Of a DNA stretch of 64,000 nucleotides, positions 53,549 through 62,421 are shown piece after piece; position 1 is the first letter of the stretch; each line of letters opens with the position of its first letter. Source of the DNA: Arthrobacter sp. PAMC 25486 (GTDB lineage: Bacteria > Actinomycetota > Actinomycetes > Actinomycetales > Micrococcaceae); contig NZ_CP007595.1 in assembly GCF_000785535.1 (NCBI RefSeq), positions 1,178,001 through 1,242,000 on the forward strand. Direction: 5' to 3'. Below the pieces are notes generated by a model. It saw nothing but the letters and a program-made list of their open reading frames with translations, did no database searches and was not told the origin of the DNA. The position numbers and the translations under genes were made by a program.

Positions 53549-53592
53549 CTGGGTTCGCCGGTTCCGTTCAGGTCCGGCGAACCCAGTTTTTT
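53549..53592 (+). terminator. intrinsic terminator after the surface protein
   Basis: A 13-bp perfect stem (CTGGGTTCGCCGG and CCGGCGAACCCAG) with a 12-base loop is followed by TTTTTT. It lies 28 bases past the stop codon. Confidence 0.9.
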
Positions 53593-53602
53593 CACCATAG
53601 AA

Positions 53603-54061
53603 ATGAGAATCAGTTTGTCATTCCGTAAGAAGCTCGTCACTACTGTTGTGGTTCTGGGGCTTGGTGCCGTTCTCTCGAGCTGCGCGTCCGAGGATGCTCC
53701 GCCGTCCAATAACGAATCGAATGTATCCCAGACGATCACCACCCAGAAGGCTACGACGGAAAAGCCCGTGGCTTCAAACCCCGGGAAAGGAATAATCACG
53801 GCCACGAAGATGAACTCCTGCAGCACTGACACCGGGCCGGTCACTGCCGAAGGAACCGTCATTCCTCCAGCGAACACTCCCGGAAAAGTCGTGATTACGG
53901 TCAGCTGGATTGACTCGACGAATTCCTCTGTTTTCGCCCAGGGCAGTCAGACCTTCAAAGATCCTGAGCCGGGGAAGAGTCTGGATTGGTCAATAGCCTC
54001 GACCTTGGACGCCGAGTCCACGAATGTCCAGTGTGTACTGGGGGCGACTGTCCTCCCATAG
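53603..54061 (+). CDS. predicted lipoprotein of 152 aa
   Basis: A lipoprotein signal (MRISLSFRKKLVTTVVVLG) ends at the lipobox LSSC. A Thr/Asn/Lys-rich linker follows. The remaining about 95 residues (SCSTDTGPVTAEGTVIPPAN, VITVSWIDSTNSSVF) look like a small beta-sandwich with one Cys pair (SCSTD and VQCVLG). I do not recognise the family. It follows the surface protein but behind a strong terminator, so it may have its own promoter. Confidence 0.75.
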   Translation: MRISLSFRKKLVTTVVVLGLGAVLSSCASEDAPPSNNESNVSQTITTQKATTEKPVASNPGKGIITATKMNSCSTDTGPVTAEGTVIPPANTPGKVVITVSWIDSTNSSVFAQGSQTFKDPEPGKSLDWSIASTLDAESTNVQCVLGATVLP

Positions 54062-54137
54062 GCGCGTGATCTTTGACGTTACCGTTCCAAAGCGACCGCG
54101 CCGCGTTCCAGGCATTTCACACGTTTAGGTTCAAGCT

Positions 54138-54175
54138 AAAAAGGAGGACCCCCGGAATCCGGGGGTCCTCTTTTT
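54138..54175 (+). terminator. bidirectional intrinsic terminator
   Basis: A stem of GAGGACCCCCGGA and its complement, flanked by A-rich DNA on the left and TTTTT on the right, lies 75 bases past the lipoprotein stop. Confidence 0.9.
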
Positions 54176-54561
54176 GACACACACAGCGGCCGGCCTTGCC
54201 CGACGCCTGCCAGGAGAATAGGACCGCTGTAGCCCGTTTCTTGCCACGTTCATGGAACCAGCTGTTCAGCCAGTCATTGAACCGTCAGGAGTGTTGCACC
54301 GAGGCGTCCTTCGTTTCCTTGTTTAATCATCCCGTCATCGTTTCCGGCATGGAGGTCAACAGGGACGGTCCTCAGGGAAGTCGACGTGGTTGAGATTCGG
54401 AAAGTTTTGCGAGCGTGGCCTGCTAATGCGGGTTGCACACCGTGGGCGAGCGGGCAAGGAGGCGGCCGCCCCGGCGCGCTGATCAAGCATGAGGAACAAA
54501 TCCGAGACTTGGACACAACGCCATGGCACCCCGCGAAACTCGTCCCAGAGTCGATGGGAAC
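54176..54561. other. intergenic region between lipoprotein and hutU terminator
   Basis: Nearly 400 bp with no supported gene. Short open frames here lack ribosome sites. The right end merges with the hutU terminator, and the sequence there has its degenerate counterpart in the relic at 50371. Confidence 0.4.
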
Positions 54562-54589
54562 CCCGCCGCGGGACCAAATCCGCGGCGGG
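54562..54589 (-). terminator. hairpin downstream of hutU
   Basis: A perfect 10-bp stem CCCGCCGCGG/CCGCGGCGGG with an 8-base loop lies about 20 bases past the hutU stop. There is no T-run on the minus strand, so it may stabilise the message or terminate weakly. A near-identical hairpin survives in the relic near 50375-50397. Confidence 0.6.
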
Positions 54590-54610
54590 ACGTCCCAAAT
54601 ATGGATGGAG

Positions 54611-56290
54611 CTATTGCTCCTGCATGGGGATCCGCACCCCGCGCTCGGCCGCAACCTCAACAGCCCGCTCATACCCGGCGTCGGCGTGGCGGATCACACC
54701 CATGCCGGGGTCGTTCGTCAGCAAGCGGGCAAGTTTTTCCGCAGCCAACGGGGTGCCGTCGGCGACGGAGACCTGGCCGGCGTGGATGGAGCGGCCGATG
54801 CCCACTCCCCCGCCGTGGTGAATGGAAACCCAGGTGGCGCCGGATGCTGTGTTGAGCATGGCGTTCAGAAGAGGCCAGTCAGCAATGGCGTCCGAGCCGT
54901 CTTTCATGGCTTCGGTCTCGCGGTACGGCGATGCCACGGAGCCGGAGTCGAGGTGGTCGCGCCCAATGACAATCGGCGCGGACACCTTGCCGGAAGCCAC
55001 CAACTCATTGAACAGCACACCGGCCTTGGCACGTTCGCCGTAGCCGAGCCAGCAGATGCGGGCCGGCAGGCCCTCGAACTCAACATGCTCCTGGGCGGCG
55101 TCGAGCCAGCGGTGCAGATGGGCGTTCTCGGGGAACAGTTCCTTCAGCGCCTCGTCGGTGACGCGAATATCTTCCGGATCCCCGGACAGGGCAACCCAGC
55201 GGAACGGGCCCATCCCCTCGCAGAACAACGGACGGATGTAGGCCGGGACGAAGCCCGGGAACTCGAACGCCCGCGAGTAGCCACCCTTGCGGGCCTCGTC
55301 GCGGATGGAGTTGCCGTAGTCGAAGACCTCGGCGCCGGCGTCCTGGAATTCCACCATGGCCTGCACGTGGCGGGCCATCGCATTCTGGGACTTCTTCGTG
55401 AAGCCGTCGGGATCGGCCTCGGACTCGGCAGCCCACTCCTCCACGGAGTATTCGGTGGGCAGGTAGGAGAGCGGATCGTGCGCACTCGTCTGGTCAGTGA
55501 CAATGTCGACCGTGAATTCCCCGGCCTTGTGGCGCTCCAGAATGGCGGGGAAGATCTCCGCGGCATTGCCCACGACACCCACGGACAGCGGAGTCTTGGA
55601 AGCCTTGGCGGCGAGCACGCGCTCCAGCGCAGCATCCAATGAAGGTGCCAGCTCATCCAGGTACCGCTTGCCCACGCGGCGCTTGAGCCGCTCCTCCGAC
55701 ACGTCAACGATCAAGCAGGCACCGCCGTTCAGCGTGACGGCCAGCGGCTGCGCGCCGCCCATGCCACCACAGCCGCCGGTCAGGGTCAGCGTCCCGGCCA
55801 GGGTGCCGCCGAAGCGCTTCTCCCCGATCGCCGCGAAGGTTTCAAAGGTGCCCTGCAGGATCCCCTGCGTGCCGATGTAAATCCAGGAACCGGCCGTCAT
55901 CTGGCCGTACATCATGAGCCCCTCGGCCTCGAGCTTGCGGAACTCGGGCCAGGTAGCCCAGTCCCCCACCAGATTCGAGTTGGCCAACAGCACACGAGGC
56001 GCCCACACGTTGGTGCGGAAGACTCCCACCGGCTTGCCCGACTGCACCAGGAGGGTCTCGTCGTCATCGAGCGTCTTGAGCGTGGCCACAATTGCGTCGT
56101 AGGCCTCCCAGGAACGGGCCGCCCGCCCGGTGCCGCCGTAGACCACGAGATCCTCGGGTCGCTCGGCAACCTCGGGGTCCAGGTTGTTCATGAGCATGCG
56201 CAGCGGCGCCTCGGTCTGCCAGGATTTTGCCGAAAGGTCGGTGCCACGTGCCGCGCGGATGGTGCGGGAGGGGTCATGCATCGTTGCCAT
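54611..56290 (-). CDS. hutU: urocanate hydratase
   Basis: Second enzyme of histidine degradation: converts urocanate to imidazolonepropionate with bound NAD. The product is 559 aa, standard length. The NAD-binding [19 protein letters not shown] and the C-terminal [16 protein letters not shown] are clear. AAGGAAG stands six bases before the ATG. No hutH, hutI or hutG is in the window, so it stands alone here. A decayed second copy lies at 50371-50935. Confidence 0.96.
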   Translation of the reverse strand: MATMHDPSRTIRAARGTDLSAKSWQTEAPLRMLMNNLDPEVAERPEDLVVYGGTGRAARSWEAYDAIVATLKTLDDDETLLVQSGKPVGVFRTNVWAPRVLLANSNLVGDWATWPEFRKLEAEGLMMYGQMTAGSWIYIGTQGILQGTFETFAAIGEKRFGGTLAGTLTLTGGCGGMGGAQPLAVTLNGGACLIVDVSEERLKRRVGKRYLDELAPSLDAALERVLAAKASKTPLSVGVVGNAAEIFPAILERHKAGEFTVDIVTDQTSAHDPLSYLPTEYSVEEWAAESEADPDGFTKKSQNAMARHVQAMVEFQDAGAEVFDYGNSIRDEARKGGYSRAFEFPGFVPAYIRPLFCEGMGPFRWVALSGDPEDIRVTDEALKELFPENAHLHRWLDAAQEHVEFEGLPARICWLGYGERAKAGVLFNELVASGKVSAPIVIGRDHLDSGSVASPYRETEAMKDGSDAIADWPLLNAMLNTASGATWVSIHHGGGVGIGRSIHAGQVSVADGTPLAAEKLARLLTNDPGMGVIRHADAGYERAVEVAAERGVRIPMQEQ

Positions 56291-56533
56291 GATTGCTTCC
56301 TTAGCTGTTGGTTCAAGGTCGGTGCCCGGAAAATTCCCGGAGTGCTTCTATGTCTCAATCAAACCCCGGCCCGACGCGCAATCCTAGGGGCTCGGCAGGC
56401 AGACCGTCTGTCATCCAAGACAATAGGCAGCTTCAGGGGATGCACGACGGCGGGATGTCACCTTGCGTGGTTGACCCGCCCATGCGCTGCCTCAAGTGCG
56501 CGATTACGAGCCTTTGAGCCTTCCGAACGACAG

Positions 56534-56547
56534 TGTTACAGGTAACA
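56534..56547. promoter_or_regulatory. inverted repeat just upstream of the mazE-like gene
   Basis: TGTTAC-AG-GTAACA ends 8 bases before the ATG. The position suits autoregulation by the MazE/MazF complex, but the site could also be a simple promoter element. Confidence 0.45.
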
Positions 56548-56555
56548 ATTTTGGT

Positions 56556-56762
56556 ATGGCTGCCAGGGATCGAGTGAGTGAGTACCGGCGACGGATGCGG
56601 AAACAGGGCTTCCGGCCGCTTCAAGTGTGGGTGCACGACGCCCGCACCGCGGGCTTTCGTGAAGAAGCGCATCGGCAAGCATCCGCCATCGCCGCGGCAG
56701 ATACCTTGACTGATTGCCAGACCTTCGTAGAGGCTGCATCTGTTTCGTGGGAAGACGAGTGA
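56556..56762 (+). CDS. MazE-like antitoxin (DUF3018 type)
   Basis: A 68-aa protein beginning MAARDRVSEYRRRMRKQGFRPLQVWV, the pattern of DUF3018 antitoxins that accompany MazF. The basic first half should bind DNA and the acidic second half (IAAADTLTDCQTF) should bind the toxin. The ATG at 56556 is preferred to the open extension upstream. The toxin gene starts within its stop (GTGA). Confidence 0.8.
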   Translation: MAARDRVSEYRRRMRKQGFRPLQVWVHDARTAGFREEAHRQASAIAAADTLTDCQTFVEAASVSWEDE

Positions 56763-57082
56763 TCAGGGACGAAATCTGGACGGTTGCCGGAGGCGTCTGT
56801 TCCAGCAAGCCGCGCCCGGCACTAATGATGCAAGATGGCCGCTTCGAAGCGACAGAATCCATCACCGTGCTGCCGCTAACTTCAACCTTGGTAGACGCAC
56901 CTTTGCTGCGCATCGCCGTTCAACCGACAGAGCTGTCAGGCTCGCTCCGGGACAGCTACATCATGGTGGACAAACTGACGACCGTGCGCAGATCCAACGT
57001 GCAGTCCCGCGTCGGGAGACTGACACCCACCCAGCTGGATCAGGTGGAGCGGGCCCTGCTCGTCTTTCTCGGGATCGCTTGA
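56759..57082 (+). CDS. MazF/PemK-family endoribonuclease toxin
   Basis: A 107-aa toxin of the MazF type. It begins IRDEIWTVAGG, has the basic KPRPALMMQD segment (KPRPxLV in the family), and a later SYIMVDKLTTVRRSNV, the usual conserved threonine/serine region. It cleaves RNA in known members. GTG 56759 overlaps the antitoxin stop. Part of the classical antitoxin-first TA order. Confidence 0.85.
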   Translation: MIRDEIWTVAGGVCSSKPRPALMMQDGRFEATESITVLPLTSTLVDAPLLRIAVQPTELSGSLRDSYIMVDKLTTVRRSNVQSRVGRLTPTQLDQVERALLVFLGIA

Positions 57083-57270
57083 TAAATGCCCGTCAGGGGC
57101 ACCCGCAGGAGCAGATCCGGCGGGGTGGACACGGCGGTGGGCACGAACGGATTGTCCACGATCTAGTCTCGTGAATATACGTGTAAGTCGTGAATATGGC
57201 TCACACGCTACGCGAGTCCCAGTTCCAACGACCAGCAGGCACCAACGGCTCAAGGATGCAACGACCAGAA

Positions 57271-57305
57271 GCGGCGGCCGCCCCACCAAGGGGGGACGGC
57301 CGCCG
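57271..57305 (-). terminator. GC-rich hairpin downstream of the acyl-CoA dehydrogenase
   Basis: A stem of about 12 pairs (CGGCGGCCG and CGGCCGCCG arms with a C/G-rich extension) lies about 20 bases past the stop. No T-run follows on the minus strand. Confidence 0.55.
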
Positions 57306-57325
57306 TCGAACTTCAAGCAGGTGTG

Positions 57326-58546
57326 CTAGACGAACGCGGCGATCCCCGTGATGGCGCGTCCGGCAACCAGGGTGTTGATCTCGTAGGTGCCCTCGTAGGT
57401 GTAGATGGCCTCGGCGTCGCAGAAGATCTTCGCCATCTCGTAGTCCACGGAGACGCCGTTGCCGCCCAGGATGCCCCGGCCCAGCGCCACGGTCTCGCGC
57501 ATGCATTTGGTCACGAAGGCCTTGGCCATGGCGGAATGTTCGTTGCGGGTGGTGCCCGCGTCCTCCATCTGCGCCAGCCGGACCATCATGCCCATCGACG
57601 CCTGCGCGTTGGAGAGCATGGTGACCAGTTGTTCCTGGATGAGCTGGAAACTGGCAATGGGCTTGCCAAACTGGTGGCGCTCCACGGCATACTTCCGGGC
57701 CACATCGAACGCCGCCAGTTGGATGCCCACGGCCTGCCAGCCCACCGTGGCGCGGGTGGTCTTGAGCACCTTGTTGGTGTCGCGGAAGCTGTTGGCGTTG
57801 GCCAGCTTGTTGAAGGCCGGCACGACGACGTCCTGCAGGACAATGTCGGCATTCTGGACCGCGCGCAGGGCAATGCGATTTTCAATCAGGGTCGCGGTGA
57901 AGCCCGGGGTGGAGGTGTCCACGAGGAAGCCCTTGACCTGGTCGTCGGCCACGTCCTTGGCCCACACGATCACATAGTCGGAGAACGTGGAGTTGCCAAT
58001 CCAGCGCTTCTCTCCGTTCAAGACCCATGAATCACCGTTCCATTCGGCCGTGGTTTGGGTGCCGCCGGCAACGTCGGATCCGGCCAAAGGCTCGGTGATG
58101 GCAAAGACGCCGGTCTTGCGCAGCGCGTAGATGTCCGGCAGCCACGCCGCCTTCTGCTCCTCGGAGGCGAGCAGTTCGATGGAGCCGGTGAACAGTCCGT
58201 CGTGGCCGCTGAAGAACGTGCCGAAGGAGGCGTCCACGCGGTGGATGGCGGCGGTGACCATGCCGGCCAGCAGGTGCGAATATCCTTGGCGGCGGACCGG
58301 GCTGATCATGTCCAGCTTGGCAACCTCGGGGATCAGGTGGACGGGGAATTCGCTGCGGTTCCAGAAGTCGCGGGAGACGGGCCGGACGTTGGCCTCCATC
58401 CAGTCGCGAATTTCATTTATCCGGGCCAGCTCGTTGGCCGGAAGCAGGGATTCAAAAAAGAAGAAATCGCCATCAGGGTATGGCAGAGCGGTGGAAGCGG
58501 CGGCCGGGCCAGCCACAGTGGCGGCGGAAACAGCGGTGTCGGTCAT
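57326..58546 (-). CDS. acyl-CoA dehydrogenase, glutaryl-CoA dehydrogenase-like
   Basis: A 406-aa flavoenzyme. The FAD-binding FAITEPLAGSDVAGG and the catalytic base region IYTYEGTYEINTLVAGRAITG, with the glutamate in YEGT, are the pattern of glutaryl-CoA dehydrogenase. That enzyme converts glutaryl-CoA to crotonyl-CoA. GGAGGAG precedes the ATG at 58546. It is divergent from the NCS1 permease and shares the operator at 58710-58731. A broader acyl-CoA dehydrogenase role cannot be excluded. Confidence 0.88.
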   Translation of the reverse strand: MTDTAVSAATVAGPAAASTALPYPDGDFFFFESLLPANELARINEIRDWMEANVRPVSRDFWNRSEFPVHLIPEVAKLDMISPVRRQGYSHLLAGMVTAAIHRVDASFGTFFSGHDGLFTGSIELLASEEQKAAWLPDIYALRKTGVFAITEPLAGSDVAGGTQTTAEWNGDSWVLNGEKRWIGNSTFSDYVIVWAKDVADDQVKGFLVDTSTPGFTATLIENRIALRAVQNADIVLQDVVVPAFNKLANANSFRDTNKVLKTTRATVGWQAVGIQLAAFDVARKYAVERHQFGKPIASFQLIQEQLVTMLSNAQASMGMMVRLAQMEDAGTTRNEHSAMAKAFVTKCMRETVALGRGILGGNGVSVDYEMAKIFCDAEAIYTYEGTYEINTLVAGRAITGIAAFV

Positions 58547-58709
58547 GGAAATCTCCTCCAGGGGATGGGGCAGGGTGGCCGTTGGCCGGGGGATCTGCCG
58601 GAAGGCGGCGCATGGCACCCGCTCCGGGCCGCCGTTGTGGATTGCGGTGTCCTTCGAACATAGCCCGGACCGGGGTGGAAAATATGAGCCCGATCACGCA
58701 AATCGGCTG

Positions 58710-58731
58710 CTCGTCTCGGATCACAGACGAG
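58710..58731. promoter_or_regulatory. IclR-type operator, imperfect copy
   Basis: A 22-bp palindrome with arms CTCGTCT and AGACGAG around a GATC centre lies in the divergent promoter of the acyl-CoA dehydrogenase and the NCS1 permease. The arms are identical to those of the perfect 36-bp palindrome at 62292-62327 next to iclR. Two central base pairs are mismatched. Confidence 0.75.
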
Positions 58732-58826
58732 TTTGGTGAACCGCATCACGTTCCGTCCACGCATTCATGCTCAGATGGACTCAAGAAATTCACCACGACA
58801 ACGCAACGTTCCAATGGAGGAATGAG

Positions 58827-60305
58827 ATGTCCAGAATACAAACTGTGCGAAAGAGCGGGCCGGCCATTGAGCGCCGATCCATCGACTTCGTGCCGCACCG
58901 CGAGCGCCACGGCAAGCCCTTTGGCCAGTTCACCCTGTGGTTCGGGGCGAACATGCAGATCACTGCCATCGTCACCGGTGCCCTGGCCGTCATCTTCGGC
59001 GCCCCCGCATTTTGGGGCATCATCGGCTTGTTCATCGGCAACCTGCTCGGCGGCGCCGTCATGGCCCTCCATGCAGCGCAGGGTCCCAAGCTGGGCATGC
59101 CGCAGATGATCTCCAGCCGCGCCCAATTCGGCGTGTTTGGCGCCGTCATCCCGCTGATCCTGGTCATCGTCATGTACCTGGGCTTCGCCGCCACCGGGGC
59201 CGTGCTTGCCGGGCAGGCCGTGGACCAGATCCTCCCCACCGACAGCCCCGTTGTGGGCGTGCTGGTCTTCGGTGCACTGACCGTGCTGGTGGCCACGCTG
59301 GGCTACAAGTACATCCACATGTTGGGCCGGATCTCCACGATCGTGGGCATCATCGGCTTCACTTACCTTGCCATCCAGCTTTTCCTCAAGCACGACGTCG
59401 GATCCGTCATGGGTGTGGGTGGTTTCGCCATTCCCACGTTCCTGCTCGCCATTTCCCTCAGCGCAGGCTGGCAGTTGACGTACGGCCCCTACGTGGCGGA
59501 CTACTCCCGCTACCTGCCGGCCAACACACATGCCACCAAGACGTTCTTCGCCTGCATGTCCGGTTCCGTTCTGGGCGCCCAGTGGTCCATGACCCTCGGC
59601 GCAATGTTCGCAGCCATCGCGATGCCTTCCGGGAAGGCGTTCATTGACAACCAGGTGGCGTTTGTGGGCGATCTGGCCGGTGGCGGCGCCATTGCCGTGC
59701 TGATGTACATCGTGATTGTGGTGGGCAAGCTGACCGTTAACACGCTTAATGCCTATGGCGGCTATATGACCATCCTGACCTCCGTCAGCGCCTTCACCCG
59801 CCAGCTGCGTTTTGCCCCCTGGGTCCGCTTTGCCTACGTCATCGGCTTCATCGGTGTCTCCGTCATCATCGCCCTCGTGGCCTCCGAGGGCTTCATCTCC
59901 AACTTCAAGAACTTCGTGCTTCTGCTGCTGATGGTCTTCATCCCGTGGAGCTCCATCAACCTGGTGGACTTCTACTTCTCCTCGAAGGAAAAGGTGGATA
60001 TCCCGGCGCTCTACGACCCCAAGAGCCGCTATGGCGCCTGGAATGTTCCAGCACTGCTGACCTACCTGCTCGGCGTTGTGGTGCAGATCCCGTTCCTGGC
60101 CCAGTCCATGTACACCGGCCCCATCACTCCCCTGCTGGGCGGCGCGGACATCTCCTGGCTCGTCGGACTGGTGGTCACGGCCCTTGTCTACTACCCCGTG
60201 GCCAAGCGCTTCAACCACCCGCCGGCAGAGATGGTCTACCCGGCCGACGACGAAATCTCCCCCGATCCCGCAGTGGTGGAGCCCCTCGAAACCCCCGCCC
60301 CATGA
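58827..60305 (+). CDS. NCS1-family permease (nucleobase/cation symporter)
   Basis: A transporter of about 492 aa with 12 hydrophobic helices. NCS1 features are FTLWFGANMQITAIVTGAL and the SRAQFGVFGAVIP and NPL-like regions of cytosine/allantoin-type permeases. Substrate could be a nucleobase, hydantoin, vitamin or amine. GGAGGAATGAG lies directly before ATG 58827. It shares its operator region with the acyl-CoA dehydrogenase and overlaps the aminotransferase (ATGA). Confidence 0.88.
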   Translation: MSRIQTVRKSGPAIERRSIDFVPHRERHGKPFGQFTLWFGANMQITAIVTGALAVIFGAPAFWGIIGLFIGNLLGGAVMALHAAQGPKLGMPQMISSRAQFGVFGAVIPLILVIVMYLGFAATGAVLAGQAVDQILPTDSPVVGVLVFGALTVLVATLGYKYIHMLGRISTIVGIIGFTYLAIQLFLKHDVGSVMGVGGFAIPTFLLAISLSAGWQLTYGPYVADYSRYLPANTHATKTFFACMSGSVLGAQWSMTLGAMFAAIAMPSGKAFIDNQVAFVGDLAGGGAIAVLMYIVIVVGKLTVNTLNAYGGYMTILTSVSAFTRQLRFAPWVRFAYVIGFIGVSVIIALVASEGFISNFKNFVLLLLMVFIPWSSINLVDFYFSSKEKVDIPALYDPKSRYGAWNVPALLTYLLGVVVQIPFLAQSMYTGPITPLLGGADISWLVGLVVTALVYYPVAKRFNHPPAEMVYPADDEISPDPAVVEPLETPAP

Positions 60306-61411
60306 CCACGGTCCAGACCATTCCAGAGACCGTACCGGGGACCTCACCCGTGCCCCGGCCGCGGCAGCTGGTGTCCACGCTGCCCGTCTATTCCAAGGCG
60401 GGCGGCACGGTCCCACCCAGGTGGCGGGCGTCGTCGAACGAGTCCTTCCTGCCGCCGTCGCCCCCGGTCCTGGCCGCCATTGATGCAGCGGCCCGGCATT
60501 GTCAGCAGTACCCCACGCTGCAGGGCGATCCACTGGTCGCGGCGCTGAGCCGCGGCCTGGGGGTCGCCGAGGATCAGGTTGTGGCCGGCGCCGGCTCGCT
60601 CGCGGTGCTCCAGCAGCTGCTGACGGCATTCGCCGGTCCCGGCAAGAACGTGGTTTTCGCCTGGCGAAGCTACGAGGCCTACCCCATCCTGGTCCGCCTC
60701 ACCGGAGCCCGCGACATCCAGGTGCCGCTCACCGCCGCCCACACGCACGACCTCCCGGCCATGGCCAGCGCCGTCACCGCCGACACCGCGGCCGTCATCC
60801 TGTGCAGTCCAAACAATCCCACGGGCACGGTCCTGGCTGCGGCGGCGCTGGAAGACATCCTGGTGCGCATCCCCTCGCACGTGCTGGTGGTCCTGGACCA
60901 GGCGTATCTGGAATTTACGGACGACGCCGGCGCCTCCTCCCAGCACAGCCTTGCCTTGCTCGCGGCTCACCCCAATCTCGTCCTGCTGCGCACCTTTTCA
61001 AAGGCGTACGGTCTGGCCGGGCTGCGGGCGGGTTACCTTGTGGCCGGAGAGGACATTGCCGCTGCCGTGCGCGCCGTCTCGCCACCCTTTGGCCTGAACA
61101 AGGTGGCAGAGGCTGCCGCCGTGGCCGCCCTGGCCGACACGAAGGCGCTGGATGCGACTGTTTCCACTGTCCGGGAGGGGCGCGCAGCCCTGCATGCAGC
61201 GTTCACAGCCTGTGGCCTGCACCTTCCGGACAGCGGCGGAAACTTCCTGTGGCTGCCGGTTGGCGACGGTGCCGCGTCGCTGGAGGCCGCCTGCCTGGCT
61301 GAAAGTGTCAGCGTCCGCAGCTTCGCCGGTGAGGGCGTGCGGGTCACGGTTGGCTCCCGCGACGCGGAGGCTGCCGTGTTGCGGGCCGTGGAAGCGTGGC
61401 TGGCCGACTAG
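60302..61411 (+). CDS. class I/II aminotransferase, HisC-like
   Basis: A 369-aa PLP enzyme. The PLP lysine is in RTFSKAYGLAGLRAGY, with CSPNNPTGTVL and LDQAYLEF. The fold is that of histidinol-phosphate or aromatic aminotransferases. It starts inside the permease stop (ATGA), so it is co-translated. In this setting it may remove the amino group from an imported compound; the substrate is not known. No other his gene is near. Confidence 0.85.
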   Translation: MTTVQTIPETVPGTSPVPRPRQLVSTLPVYSKAGGTVPPRWRASSNESFLPPSPPVLAAIDAAARHCQQYPTLQGDPLVAALSRGLGVAEDQVVAGAGSLAVLQQLLTAFAGPGKNVVFAWRSYEAYPILVRLTGARDIQVPLTAAHTHDLPAMASAVTADTAAVILCSPNNPTGTVLAAAALEDILVRIPSHVLVVLDQAYLEFTDDAGASSQHSLALLAAHPNLVLLRTFSKAYGLAGLRAGYLVAGEDIAAAVRAVSPPFGLNKVAEAAAVAALADTKALDATVSTVREGRAALHAAFTACGLHLPDSGGNFLWLPVGDGAASLEAACLAESVSVRSFAGEGVRVTVGSRDAEAAVLRAVEAWLAD

Positions 61412-61439
61412 TCCCCGTAGCTCCGTACCAGAGCCACGC

Positions 61440-62279
61440 TCACCCGCTGGGCCGCAGCCGTCGGGAGATTTCCGTGGCGCAGCGTGTGACCTCGGGCAGC
61501 CATTGCTGTGCCAGGTCCTCTACCCTGATGGTTCGTTCCTGGACGATTCCCTCGGCCGCATTGCGGGCCGCGGCGGCCGGACTCAAGGCAGGGCGGTTGG
61601 CCACCGTCAACGTCACGCTGGCCACGGCGAGCCCGCTGTGGTCAAGGACCGGGACCGCGATGCTGGAGAACCCGTCGGTGACCTCGTCCTGTTCCCAGGA
61701 GAAGCCCCGCTCCCTGATCCGCTCCAGCAGTTCGTTCAGCGCAGGCACCGAGTGCACACCCGTTTCATACCGTGTGGGGAATGCCTCGGGCCCCGGAAAC
61801 AAGGCGTCCAGCTGTTCGGCCGACATCGCGGCCAGCATGGCGCGGCCGCTGGCCGTGAGGTGCGCCGGCAGCCGGACACCGGGATTCGTCACGAGGGTGG
61901 ACTGCCGCTTGGCCCGCTCCTCGATGACATAGATGACCTCGCGCCCGTGCATGACGGCCAGGTGGGCGGTTCGCTTGGTGCGCTCCACGAGCTGCGCCAA
62001 CGGAAAACGGGCCAGCCGCTGCAGCGGCGCCTGGCGGGAATAGCCCGTCCCGAGCTCGTGCGCGGTGACACCCAGCGCATACTTGCGCTCCTCCGGCAGG
62101 TGCACCACAAAGCCGTCGTCCACCAGGGCGGCGAGCAGGTGATAGGTGGTGGAGCGGGGCAGGTCCACGTCCCGGGCGATGGCGGCAGCCCCCACCGGTC
62201 CGGCCTGCGCCGCCACGTAGCGAAGTACCGAAAGCACGTTTCTGGCTGCCGGGACCTGCGGCAAATTCTGTGTACCCAT
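61440..62279 (-). CDS. IclR-family transcriptional regulator
   Basis: A 279-aa regulator. A winged helix-turn-helix at the N-terminus (VGAAAIARDVDLPRSTTYHLLAALVDDGF) is followed by the IclR effector domain. Conserved C-terminal text includes VRLPAHLTASGRAMLAAMS. The gene is divergent from the CoA-transferase, with a perfect palindrome 13 bp before its start. It is the likely regulator of the whole 57.3-63.6 kb module. Confidence 0.93.
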   Translation of the reverse strand: MGTQNLPQVPAARNVLSVLRYVAAQAGPVGAAAIARDVDLPRSTTYHLLAALVDDGFVVHLPEERKYALGVTAHELGTGYSRQAPLQRLARFPLAQLVERTKRTAHLAVMHGREVIYVIEERAKRQSTLVTNPGVRLPAHLTASGRAMLAAMSAEQLDALFPGPEAFPTRYETGVHSVPALNELLERIRERGFSWEQDEVTDGFSSIAVPVLDHSGLAVASVTLTVANRPALSPAAAARNAAEGIVQERTIRVEDLAQQWLPEVTRCATEISRRLRPSG

Positions 62280-62291
62280 GCAGACATGCTA

Positions 62292-62327
62292 GCCCTAACT
62301 CGTCTGTGATCACAGACGAGTTAGGGC
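62292..62327. promoter_or_regulatory. perfect 36-bp palindrome, IclR operator
   Basis: Half-site GCCCTAACTCGTCTGTGA is followed at once by its exact reverse complement; every one of 18 pairs matches. It lies between iclR (13 bp) and the CoA-transferase start (95 bp). A shorter copy lies at 58710-58731. Confidence 0.85.
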
Positions 62328-62421
62328 CAAGGAATGGGTTCTTCGCGCATTTCAATGCTGTGATGGTAGTAACAACGACCGGATTGCCGGACCATCCCCA
62401 CGTACAAAGGCTGGATTTTTC

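Noticed and set aside
53549..54175. Lipoprotein considered part of the surface protein operon
   Set aside because: A strong intrinsic terminator lies between them, so co-transcription would be limited.
58746..60629. 627-codon minus-strand open frame opposite the NCS1 permease
   Set aside because: His/Gly/Asp-rich shadow; the plus strand has a clear ribosome site and permease helices.
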